Shown here piece by piece: positions 1 to 7,611 of a stretch of 11,473 nt of DNA. Numbering within the stretch: the first letter of the stretch is position 1; each line of letters starts with the position of its first letter. Position numbers and translations under genes: made by a program. The notes beneath the pieces were generated by a model, which saw only the letters and a program-made list of their open reading frames with translations, was not told where the DNA came from and ran no database searches. The stretch is from an uncultured Pedobacter sp. (GTDB lineage Bacteria; Bacteroidota; Bacteroidia; Sphingobacteriales; Sphingobacteriaceae): positions 1 to 11,473 of the forward strand of contig CAMLDJ010000168.1 of the NCBI GenBank assembly GCA_946478755.1, written 5' to 3'.

Positions 1-482
1 GGAAAAACTGGGCATAGGCCAGCCACATTAATCCATCGAAAAGACCGTTAACCACGTCAGACTCATCGAGGAAACTACCCAATAATTTAAATAAGAGAAT
101 ATGGGATAAGAAAAAGATCGCCAATACCCAGGTTCCGGTATAAAAGGAATTGTAGGGGTTCAGAAAAGAGACGATCAATAACACGCAGAAGCAATTAATC
201 CAGTTGTTGAGTTTAAAGGAATAATTTATAAACCTTCGTTTGGCATACGGTAAGACTGCAAAAATTAACCCGATGGACAATGAAATGATGTAGATTGGTT
301 GTACCGTACCTGCGATCTCACTCAACTTTGGAGTATTTAGGGCTTTTCCAAACTCAAAAGGGATACAGAATATAAAAAAGCTAACCCATAAGAATTTAGT
401 GTCCCTCTTTTTAGTTTTAAGGATGACTGTTCTAAAGAGATAAATGGAAATTATAGTAAATAATAGAATCCCTTTACCCATG
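1..482 (-). CDS. Polytopic membrane protein, probable O-antigen polymerase/ligase (Wzy-like), C-terminus outside the window
   Basis: The reading frame is open from an ATG at 482 to the left edge (160 codons), so only the N-terminal part is seen. The protein is very hydrophobic. Likely membrane segments lie near residues 4-20, 30-42, 63-79, 94-106 and 115-134, with a short basic loop KRR at 81-83. This spacing and the position after flippase and sugar-modifying genes fit a Wzy polymerase or O-antigen ligase, which joins lipid-linked repeat units at the periplasmic face. The diagnostic large periplasmic loop would lie outside the window, so the family call is an inference. The ATG overlaps the end of the pyruvyl transferase gene (shared bases 474-482, ATGGGTAA), which suggests translational coupling. 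An acyltransferase or EpsG-like protein cannot be excluded. Confidence 0.6.
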
Positions 483-1715
483 GGTATAATTGTTACTTGT
501 TTCTAGTTTAACCTTCTGAATATTATTTTTAACGCTGTCTTCAATGCTGCCTAAGTTTTCGGTAAATAGCCGAATCTTCTCTTTTGATTCGCTTAGCTTA
601 TCATAGTCTATCAGGCAGATATTTGGATCGACATCGAACAACTTCACCATCCCCTCGAACTTATTGGCATAGGAAACACCAAACATGGGTTTAGAGAAAG
701 TTAAGCCGGAGATTCCTAAATGCATTCTTCCCGTGATCGTAAAGTCTACCAGGGAAACGTAGCCCTTCAGCTCTACACCATTTCTGATCTGATCGGTATA
801 GAAGCAATCGACAGATTTGCTCCTAAAATATGCATCCAAAATGCCACTGATTGTACTGTCACTTGCCTGATCACAGATCGGCCTGATGTCATGGTAAAGG
901 AACACAAAAGCGTAGTTACCGACTTCTAAAAAGCCATCCAACAATTGCTTGAAACCTGAAAGGTAATGCTCAAGCCCAACCTTCGTCGCCTGAATTGCAT
1001 TTGGGCAAATCCCAATAATTGATTTGTGATTTGCTTTGGCTGCATTGACCCATATTTTGTAATCATTATAAGTTTTACTCTGATAACTTTCCGGTACATC
1101 CGGGCAGATAAAAGCAATGTCATTTGTTAAGATCAGCCTGTCTGCAGCCACAAAATTCTTCATTCGCGTATAAGATTCTACATCTCTGATTTTCAATTTG
1201 ACCTCTTTTGCCAGTTGAATGAATTTTGCCTTAACTACAGGGAGGATATTCTTACTCACACTAAATCCGGAGATCTGAGCATTTACGCCAATACGATGCG
1301 CCAGTTCTATGACTCTCAACCGGTTGATCGAGTTGTGAACACGATAAGTGCCATCCATGATATCCGCACCGATCACATATACCAGGGAACAGTTTCTAAT
1401 TAACAACAAGAGTTTTAAAAAATTAACTCTGTCATTAAAACCATCTATAAATTCAATATTCTTATTGATTTTTTTATAATCCTCCCGGATGATCTTATAT
1501 CCATTTAAAATGCAAACAGGCGTACCATTTGCAAAATTATTCATGAAACTGGTGATCATGATGTCTTCCCCAAACCCGCCGTTCAGATTAGCAGCAGGCA
1601 GCACTAAAATCTTATTCGCATCCTTCTTAGCCCTGATAAAAAAAGAACAGAAAAATGCCACAGACCAAAAAAGCTCAACATATAATCCCTTAAATAGCTG
1701 TTTGAAATCGTTCAT
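474..1715 (-). CDS. Polysaccharide pyruvyl transferase family protein
   Basis: This 413-residue protein resembles the polysaccharide pyruvyl transferase family (CsaB/WcaK-like), which in known members adds pyruvate from phosphoenolpyruvate to sugars as a ketal. Visible marks are an N-terminal beta strand followed by a glycine-rich turn (KILVLPAANLNGGFGED, 35-51), a second half starting with IIGICPNA (233-240), FVFLYHD (270-276), and the family's conserved C-terminal block ITGRMHLGISG (327-337) followed by KPMFGVSYANKFEG. Residues 11-28 form a hydrophobic stretch before the catalytic domain that could anchor the protein at the inner membrane. The gene lies 21 bp after the nitroreductase gene and overlaps the next gene by 9 bp, so it is clearly in the operon. 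No Shine-Dalgarno sequence is seen before the ATG. The actual donor and acceptor are unknown; some family members may not be pyruvyl transferases. Confidence 0.82.
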   Translation of the reverse strand: MNDFKQLFKGLYVELFWSVAFFCSFFIRAKKDANKILVLPAANLNGGFGEDIMITSFMNNFANGTPVCILNGYKIIREDYKKINKNIEFIDGFNDRVNFLKLLLLIRNCSLVYVIGADIMDGTYRVHNSINRLRVIELAHRIGVNAQISGFSVSKNILPVVKAKFIQLAKEVKLKIRDVESYTRMKNFVAADRLILTNDIAFICPDVPESYQSKTYNDYKIWVNAAKANHKSIIGICPNAIQATKVGLEHYLSGFKQLLDGFLEVGNYAFVFLYHDIRPICDQASDSTISGILDAYFRSKSVDCFYTDQIRNGVELKGYVSLVDFTITGRMHLGISGLTFSKPMFGVSYANKFEGMVKLFDVDPNICLIDYDKLSESKEKIRLFTENLGSIEDSVKNNIQKVKLETSNNYTHG

Positions 1716-1736
1716 TATTAAAAATTTATATCGTAC

Positions 1737-2744
1737 TTACCTCACTTCAACAATGTCCGTTAATGGCTTCCGTTCAGAAATGGCCACCTTGAAATCATCT
1801 TTCAGATTTCCTACAGCCAAAAACATAATTGGCACACAATCGCTATCCATCTGCATGGAATTTTTAAAAGCTTCATACTGCTTCACCGCATAACTGGTAT
1901 TCAGGCAACATACACCCAGCCCCTCCGCGTGGAGTGCCAGAACGATTGACATGGCGAACATTCCTCCATCAATGAACACCTGGTTTCTTTCATAAGCGAA
2001 GAAAGAAGACAGCTTCCCGGTGATGACAATTAAAGAACTGATGTGTTGGCCGAATCCCTTGTTGCCATTTTGAACCTGGAGCAGTTTTCCCTTCAGTTCC
2101 TGATTGGAATGCTCAATCACATAAACTTTCCAGGCCTGGCGGTTACATACTGAAGGTGTATATCGCGCCGTATCAATCGCATTTAAGATCACCTGAGTGG
2201 AGACCGGCTCCTCAGAAAAATCTCTTACACTATGTCTGGATTTAAAGAAACCCCTGTAATCGAAGTTCAGCTTTTCGATAATTTCAGTTTTGGGAATAGT
2301 CTTTGTCCCCCCTGTCTTATTCTGCGAAGATTCATCACAACGGGTGAGAAGACTTTCCAACTTTCGTGACAGGGATTCAGGAACCTTATTATAAGGGGTA
2401 TCAAAGTTTAGATACTCTCTAAGCGTAAACGCAGTAACAGAGGTAACCGAATCTATCCCGTAAGCGCTGATATACGCTCCTACTACATCAGCCAGAGCAG
2501 AAATCCGCTCTGCACCAAAGCCAGGGCGGGGTTCCAGCAATGCCAGACCTTTTTCTATGGCGTGGTATTCTTTGATGATGTAGGCCTGCATCATCTCCTT
2601 ATTTCTTAATTTGAATGAGGCAGATTCCCGGCTAAATTTCCGGTAATCATAAACGTAATCTTTGATAATCGACAGCTGGGTCTGCTTTGACCGATACAGC
2701 CTTTTAGCAGATTTGGGAACGATCTTTTTTAGGATACTTTTCAT
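1737..2744 (-). CDS. Nitroreductase-family flavoprotein with N-terminal extension, in polysaccharide operon
   Basis: The C-terminal half (about 165-335) is a nitroreductase fold that should bind FMN: SRHSVRDF (169-176), PSVCNRQAW (197-205), the helix IDGGMFAMSIVLALHAEGLG (258-277), CLN (280-282), the strand FLAVGN (308-313) and ERKPL (324-328). The first 160 residues are an additional domain with a basic N-terminus and the motif YHAIEKGL (60-67) followed by RPGFG (73-77). I remember this extension from nitroreductase-like proteins of capsule loci; its function is not known. Nitroreductases use NAD(P)H and FMN to reduce varied substrates; here a sugar or cofactor step is only inferred from the neighbours. 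I chose ATG 2744 (MKSILKK). A GTG at 2750 that overlaps the flippase stop (TAGTG) would add two residues. The gene begins within 5 bp of the flippase stop. Confidence 0.83.
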   Translation of the reverse strand: MKSILKKIVPKSAKRLYRSKQTQLSIIKDYVYDYRKFSRESASFKLRNKEMMQAYIIKEYHAIEKGLALLEPRPGFGAERISALADVVGAYISAYGIDSVTSVTAFTLREYLNFDTPYNKVPESLSRKLESLLTRCDESSQNKTGGTKTIPKTEIIEKLNFDYRGFFKSRHSVRDFSEEPVSTQVILNAIDTARYTPSVCNRQAWKVYVIEHSNQELKGKLLQVQNGNKGFGQHISSLIVITGKLSSFFAYERNQVFIDGGMFAMSIVLALHAEGLGVCCLNTSYAVKQYEAFKNSMQMDSDCVPIMFLAVGNLKDDFKVAISERKPLTDIVEVR

Positions 2745-2749
2745 ACGCA

Positions 2750-4303
2750 CTAGCGACTCAGGTGATTAAATTGTTTCTTTAGATTCAGTTTAGCGATTAA
2801 CTGATTTGATATTTTATGAATGATCTCTTTTTCGTCATCACATAAGCCAAAGAGGTAAATGCTGCTGACAAAGACAAGAACGCCCATGACGCCGGTGAAG
2901 ATGAATCTATATTCGAAATGAACATAGGTTACACTTAAATAACAGGTCAGAATCAGCAGGCAAAGTGGAATGACCACTTTGAAAATTACATTGGCAAAAT
3001 AAAGCGATACCGAAAGTCCGGCTATGGTTCTTAAGAAAAACAACCGAAGCGTGCAGGCAATCAATTCGATAAAACAATAGCCGATAAACACGGAATAAAC
3101 AGAATATTCTAACCTGAGCAACAAATAGGCAAGCGGTAAGGCCAGCAATAAGACAGAGCCCACAACAGCCTGGTAAACTTTTACCGTTCCTGTCGCCTGC
3201 ACCGCCGACTGTAAACCAATCGTCAGCTGATTGATCAACGTGGCACATAGCATTAATGAGCAAAAATCCGCAGTATACTCAGGCACAACATTCAACCATA
3301 AATGGAGGATGGATTTCATTTCAAAAATACAGGGAACCGCAGCAAAAGCAAGGAGGAAGAAACCGAATTTGCTTCCAATCATGGCAAGACGGAGCATCTT
3401 CTCCCTGTTTTCGGCGCCTTCACTTTTCATGATCTGTGGATTGATCGCCCGTAAGAGGGTTAGTGAAAAAAAGTTTAACTGAGCCGCTACCTGGTTTGCA
3501 ATTGCATAGGCAGCATTCACTATCGTTCCAAAAAAAATATTTAGCAAAATCGCTAAGCCCTGTGCCCTCCCCAGCGAGCATAGAGAGCCAAATAAGTTCC
3601 ATCCGGCAAAAGAAGTCAGCTCTTTTATGATCTTTCTATCTGCAAAAAAAATGCCTTTAAGCGTACAGTCTTCATATTTACCAAAACAGTATATCGCATA
3701 AAGCAAAAAGCTGGCGATACTGATTCCTGCTGTTAGTAAGCCATAAACAGACAATTTATCCTGAGCAACCACATACAATATACATGCAATCGCCAATTTC
3801 AACAGCGTCTCCACCACATTCACAACCGCTACCCAGAGCATATTTTCATGTGCAACCAGCAAACCAGTAAACGGGACTGACACAACGGTAAAAAACACGG
3901 TGACGGACATAAAATGATAGATCAATCTGGCGACTTCAATTCTTTCAGCAGGGATGTTCAAAAAACCGTTAAAGAGAAAGAAGCCGGATATTTCAAGCAC
4001 AATGACCATCAGTAAACCGATGCCGATATGTAACAGGAAGCTATTTGAAAAAACATGTTTTTGCATTTTCAAATCATTTTTTCCCTGGAAGAAAGAAAGA
4101 AATCTTTGGGTAGAGGTGGCCATCGCAGTATTCAAAAAAGACAACATGGCAATCACTCCCGCAACGAGATTAAACACTCCGTAGTCAACCGAACCCAATG
4201 CATTTAATACCAGCCTTGTGGAGTACAACGAAATCCCCACTGTTATTAACATCCTGGCATACAATATGCCCGTATTGATAACCACTTTATTTGCTGATCT
4301 CAT
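2750..4303 (-). CDS. Wzx-like polysaccharide flippase (MOP superfamily)
   Basis: This 517-residue protein has 12 or more hydrophobic segments spread over its whole length (for example 8-27, 43-60, 88-112, 130-150, 158-180, 185-205, 310-325, 376-398, 436-458, 467-486). The N-terminus, with STRLVLNALGSVDYGVFNLVAG (28-49, a strand-turn motif after the first membrane helix), is characteristic of the flippases of lipid-linked oligosaccharides in the MOP superfamily. The role is to move undecaprenyl-linked repeat units from the cytoplasmic to the periplasmic side of the inner membrane for polymerisation. Other signs are ATSTQRFLSFFQGK (62-75) and INPQIMKS (287-294). The ATG lies only 7 bp after the stop of the kinase gene, and the stop TAG touches the next gene. 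Length and pattern are normal for the family; substrate specificity cannot be read from sequence. Confidence 0.9.
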   Translation of the reverse strand: MRSANKVVINTGILYARMLITVGISLYSTRLVLNALGSVDYGVFNLVAGVIAMLSFLNTAMATSTQRFLSFFQGKNDLKMQKHVFSNSFLLHIGIGLLMVIVLEISGFFLFNGFLNIPAERIEVARLIYHFMSVTVFFTVVSVPFTGLLVAHENMLWVAVVNVVETLLKLAIACILYVVAQDKLSVYGLLTAGISIASFLLYAIYCFGKYEDCTLKGIFFADRKIIKELTSFAGWNLFGSLCSLGRAQGLAILLNIFFGTIVNAAYAIANQVAAQLNFFSLTLLRAINPQIMKSEGAENREKMLRLAMIGSKFGFFLLAFAAVPCIFEMKSILHLWLNVVPEYTADFCSLMLCATLINQLTIGLQSAVQATGTVKVYQAVVGSVLLLALPLAYLLLRLEYSVYSVFIGYCFIELIACTLRLFFLRTIAGLSVSLYFANVIFKVVIPLCLLILTCYLSVTYVHFEYRFIFTGVMGVLVFVSSIYLFGLCDDEKEIIHKISNQLIAKLNLKKQFNHLSR

Positions 4304-4310
4304 TTTGAAA

Positions 4311-6668
4311 TTATCTATGTCTTTTAAACAGTCTGCTAAAAAACCCTGGTTCCTTATCGCTTACATCATAATTACCATAACTGTATCCATAACCATAACC
4401 TTTGGTTGCTATAATATCATTTACAACGATACTTAAGCCCTTCATTTTTTGACTTTTCGATAAGTCATCCACAATGTTCAATTGCTTTTTCAGGGTATAA
4501 TTTTGTCTTACCAGGTAGATGCAAACATCTGCGTGAGAAGCCAGCAACTGAGCGTCAGTTACGATCCCCACTGGAGGTGCATCAATGATGATATAATCAA
4601 ATTGCTGTTTCAATTCTGCCATGAGCATTTTTGTTCTTTCACTCAGCAGTAATTCCGCCGGATTTGGTGGTATTGGTCCCGAACTCACCATAAACAGGTT
4701 TTCCTGGAGTTTCAAAGGCTTAATAATATCATTGGATGTCAAGTCCGTATTCGTCAAATAGTTAGTAAAACCGATAGGGTTTGGAATTTCCAGTTTGACA
4801 GAAAGGCCGGGCTTACGTAAGTCCAATTCCATCAACAGCACCTTTTTATTCGTTAATGCCAAGATCTGCCCAAGATTGATGGCTACAAATGATTTTCCTT
4901 CTCCAGACATGCTGCTGGTTAATAAGATCACTTTTTCATCAGCATTTTTGAAGAAGAAAGAAAGGTTGGTCCTCAAGGCTCTGAATTGTTCCGATATGGC
5001 AGACCTGGAACTGTTTGCCACGACCATGTTATCATTCGCCTCATCATGACTGATCTCCCCGATAATCGGAACCCCGGTAAATCTGGTGATGTCTTCTTTA
5101 GTCTGAATTTTATCATTCAGTATGTCTTTCACATACATTAACCCCAAGGGGATCATCAGCCCGGCTACTAATCCAAATAAATAGACCACCAGTTTTTTCG
5201 GACTAAAAGGTTTCACTTCAGACTTTGGGGGGTCTATGGTTTTGGAGTTAGCAATATTAGATGTCTTGGAAATGGCAGTCTCTTCACTTTTCTGCATCAA
5301 AAAAATATAAAGCTCCTGTTTAATCTGCTGCTGTCTGGCCAGGTTTAAATAATTTCGCTCCACTTTCGGAACATTGCGAACCTGTCCTTCCGCTTTTTTC
5401 ATTTGAGCATTGATCCTGTTTCTCGTGATGATAAAGCCATCCAGCGTAGTGGAAATATTGGATTCAATATCAGCTCTTGCATTTGCAATCTCTTTATCCA
5501 ACAATTGTATTCCCGGATTCGCCTCTGTTACACCGATCAGCCGTCTTGCCCGCTCCAGAGTCAGTGTATTATACTTTTCTACAGCGCCATTAAAAACCAG
5601 ATCTGCGGGAACAAGCGAGCTGGGCAATACTCTTTTATTCTTCGCTTCGTCTTTCAAATGGTTCTGTAAGCTTTTAAGAATGCTGATCTGAGTTTCTACT
5701 TTCGAGAGGTCATTTACATACTGCCCTGTCGTCTGCACCAATAACTTAGATTGTTCAGACATGTCCGCCAGGTTATTTTCCTGTTTAAAATTCTGGATGT
5801 TTCCTTCCAGCCCTCCCAGTTCTCCGCCGATATAAGCCAGTCTGTTCTGGATAAATTTCACGGTACTATCCGCCACCTCATTTTTATCCGCCAGGTTTGC
5901 CTGTACATATTTCTCAATGAGCTTATTCAAAATATCCTCTCCTTTTTTGGGTACGGAATGTGTTAAGCTCAGGTCAACTATGGTTACCTGTTTATTTTTA
6001 ACTTCTACTGTAAGGGCATTCATCAATGAAATGACCTTGGAATCTACAGACGTGATGTTAAAGGCGTATTTCTCGTCCAGAACAGGGACAGTGGTACCTC
6101 TCGTAATCTGAATCACTCCAACATCAGGGATGGTAAAAGAACGATCCAAGCCAACCAATGTATCTATCCCCTCGGCACTTACAGAAAGCTGGTCTGCCTT
6201 AAGAAAATTAACGGTTACATCTGTGGCGCTAATCGTATCGACACTTCTGATGATCTTTACTTTATACGGAGATTCATATAGTTCCACCTTCTTCACTGTT
6301 CCTTTTCTGTAATAGGTGATGTTGAGGTCCATATCTTTCACCACCTGTTCCATCAAATACCTGGTTTTTAAGATCTCTGCCTCATTATCAACTGTACTTT
6401 TCGTCCCTAAAATCCCCCCTAAATCACCCAGAAGATCTCCACCACCAGATAAACCTGCTCCTTTCTTCTCATCATTAACCAATACACGGGCTGAGATCTT
6501 ATAATCAGGCGTTTTGTATCTTACGTACAGGTTGGAAAACACCAGGCAGATCAATACAGATAATGCTATCCAATACCAATTTGCGAGGACCCGTAATAAG
6601 ACTTGCTTTAAATCTAATCCCTCTGTATCTTCATGTGCAGCTTTATACGCTGAAATCGTGTTCTTCAT
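4311..6668 (-). CDS. Wzc-like chain-length determinant and BY-type tyrosine autokinase
   Basis: This 785-residue inner-membrane protein joins a Wzz-type co-polymerase domain to a bacterial tyrosine kinase. The first membrane helix is near 31-49. A long periplasmic part with coiled-coil character (about 260-470) follows, then a GNVR-type segment near 440-480, PFSPKK (487-492) and the second helix at about 493-513. The cytoplasmic kinase has EQFRALRTNL (560-569), Walker A SGEGKS (588-593, Lys592), Walker A' VLLMELDLRKP (610-620, Asp616), GPIPPNPAELL (664-674) and Walker B YIIIDAPP (692-699, Asp696). The tail carries five tyrosines at 758, 760, 762, 764 and 767, the expected autophosphorylation cluster. 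In known systems cycling of kinase phosphorylation controls chain length and assembly with the outer-membrane Wza channel. The phosphatase and Wza genes upstream supply the partners. It is a single-chain kinase, unlike the split kinases of Firmicutes. Confidence 0.96.
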   Translation of the reverse strand: MKNTISAYKAAHEDTEGLDLKQVLLRVLANWYWIALSVLICLVFSNLYVRYKTPDYKISARVLVNDEKKGAGLSGGGDLLGDLGGILGTKSTVDNEAEILKTRYLMEQVVKDMDLNITYYRKGTVKKVELYESPYKVKIIRSVDTISATDVTVNFLKADQLSVSAEGIDTLVGLDRSFTIPDVGVIQITRGTTVPVLDEKYAFNITSVDSKVISLMNALTVEVKNKQVTIVDLSLTHSVPKKGEDILNKLIEKYVQANLADKNEVADSTVKFIQNRLAYIGGELGGLEGNIQNFKQENNLADMSEQSKLLVQTTGQYVNDLSKVETQISILKSLQNHLKDEAKNKRVLPSSLVPADLVFNGAVEKYNTLTLERARRLIGVTEANPGIQLLDKEIANARADIESNISTTLDGFIITRNRINAQMKKAEGQVRNVPKVERNYLNLARQQQIKQELYIFLMQKSEETAISKTSNIANSKTIDPPKSEVKPFSPKKLVVYLFGLVAGLMIPLGLMYVKDILNDKIQTKEDITRFTGVPIIGEISHDEANDNMVVANSSRSAISEQFRALRTNLSFFFKNADEKVILLTSSMSGEGKSFVAINLGQILALTNKKVLLMELDLRKPGLSVKLEIPNPIGFTNYLTNTDLTSNDIIKPLKLQENLFMVSSGPIPPNPAELLLSERTKMLMAELKQQFDYIIIDAPPVGIVTDAQLLASHADVCIYLVRQNYTLKKQLNIVDDLSKSQKMKGLSIVVNDIIATKGYGYGYSYGNYDVSDKEPGFFSRLFKRHR

Positions 6669-6702
6669 TCCATATGGCTTAGATGTCGGATTCTATTGTT
6701 TA

Positions 6703-7509
6703 TTAAAGCCTTGAAAACAACACAATCAAGACTGAGAGTGCTGTTCCAATAACTGCGAAAGTTTGTGTTCTCGCCTGATTTAACGAGGCTGCCTTACCTT
6801 TGTTAGGCTCCACATAAATCACATCATTCTGTTTCAGATAGTAAAATGGGCTGTTAAAGACTTGAGAAGAATTGAGGTCTAACCTGGCAAACTTCTTTTT
6901 ACCGTCCACATCTCTGATGAGCAAAACGTTCTCTCGTCTTCCGAATATGGTGAGGTCGCCGGCCATGCCAAGCGCATCTAATACACTTACCTTTTCATTT
7001 GGTAAGACATAAGAAGAAGGCCTGGCTACCTCTCCTAGTACAGTAACCTTAAAATTTGCGTACCTGACCTGTACATTCGGGTCTCTGTAGAACACAGAGG
7101 CTTTACTTTTAATCAGTTCCCGGGCTTCATAGGTCGTTAATCCCGCCACTTTAACCTTTCCAACTACGGAAATGTCAATTTCACCATTTTTATCCACCAG
7201 GAAACCACTTGAAGAAGAAAGTCCTGCCGGATTAGAAGTGGAAACAGCTGCACTTACACTCTGAGCAGCCAGTTGGTTGACCGGCATTGCCGTTGTTGCA
7301 TCAATAGTTACGATTGAAATTGATAGAATATCATCAGTATGAATGGTTATCTCTTTAAACACGTCTGTTTTTTCAAACAAAGACTCGCCCTCTGCATTAA
7401 TATCCTGAAAATAAGCCACTCTTTTAGTAACAGAACAGGAACTTAACAGAAAAACAGAGAAAATAAGTAGACAATTCAGGTATTTTTTTGTTAACATTAA
7501 TTTAACCAT
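6703..7509 (-). CDS. Wza-like outer-membrane polysaccharide export lipoprotein
   Basis: This 268-residue protein begins with a lipoprotein signal: basic KKY, a hydrophobic core, and a lipobox ending in LLSSC with Cys25 as the lipidated residue. A polysaccharide export (Poly_export) domain follows at about 53-148: ITIHTDDILSISI (54-66), GEIDISVVGKVKVAGLT (109-125), and ARELIKSK ahead of YRDPNVQV (141-148). An SLBB-type domain starts at VTVLGEVARPSSYVLP (155-170) and continues through ALGMAGDLTIFGRRENV (179-195). A C-terminal hydrophobic helix (about 248-266) could be the outer-membrane-spanning helix known for Wza. The protein would form the export channel and work with the kinase encoded 34 bp downstream. 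An ATG at 7497 (Met5) is an equally possible start; both leave the signal peptide intact. It is shorter than E. coli Wza and probably has fewer SLBB repeats. Confidence 0.93.
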   Translation of the reverse strand: MVKLMLTKKYLNCLLIFSVFLLSSCSVTKRVAYFQDINAEGESLFEKTDVFKEITIHTDDILSISIVTIDATTAMPVNQLAAQSVSAAVSTSNPAGLSSSSGFLVDKNGEIDISVVGKVKVAGLTTYEARELIKSKASVFYRDPNVQVRYANFKVTVLGEVARPSSYVLPNEKVSVLDALGMAGDLTIFGRRENVLLIRDVDGKKKFARLDLNSSQVFNSPFYYLKQNDVIYVEPNKGKAASLNQARTQTFAVIGTALSVLIVLFSRL

Positions 7510-7523
7510 AGTAATTTCGATCT

Positions 7524-7546
7524 AAAAAAAACCGCTTAACCAGCAG
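7524..7546 (-). terminator. Weak hairpin with T8 tract in the leader of the export lipoprotein gene
   Basis: On the minus strand CTGCTGGTTAAGCGG is followed at once by eight Ts. CTGCT and AGCGG can form a 5 bp stem (one G-T pair) with loop GGTTA. It has the form of a short intrinsic terminator, located after the phosphatase gene and before the Wza-like gene. The stem is weak, so partial termination or attenuation is more likely than a full stop. This is a structural reading only. Confidence 0.35.
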
Positions 7547-7559
7547 ATTTAAGTAAAAG

Positions 7560-7567
7560 CAAAACTA
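7560..7567 (-). promoter_or_regulatory. Candidate -7 promoter element (TAGTTTTG) upstream of the export lipoprotein gene
   Basis: The minus strand reads TAGTTTTG, an exact match to the Bacteroidetes -7 consensus TAnnTTTG, 50 bp before the ATG at 7509. The nearest upstream TTG is only 14 bp away, shorter than the usual spacing for the -33 element, so support rests on one element. Transcription from here would pass through the T-tract hairpin at 7524-7546. Confidence 0.35.
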
Positions 7568-7611
7568 AATGATTTAAATTTCAATACACCTAGCCAGAAA
7601 TGGGTATTTAG

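Noticed and set aside
1489..1893. Plus-strand reading frame of 134 codons across the pyruvyl transferase and nitroreductase genes
   Set aside because: It crosses the junction of two well-supported genes on the other strand, and its translation shows no family signature; it is a shadow frame.
2907..3263. Minus-strand reading frame of 118 codons inside the flippase gene
   Set aside because: It is an out-of-frame overlap with a full-length flippase and has no recognisable domain.
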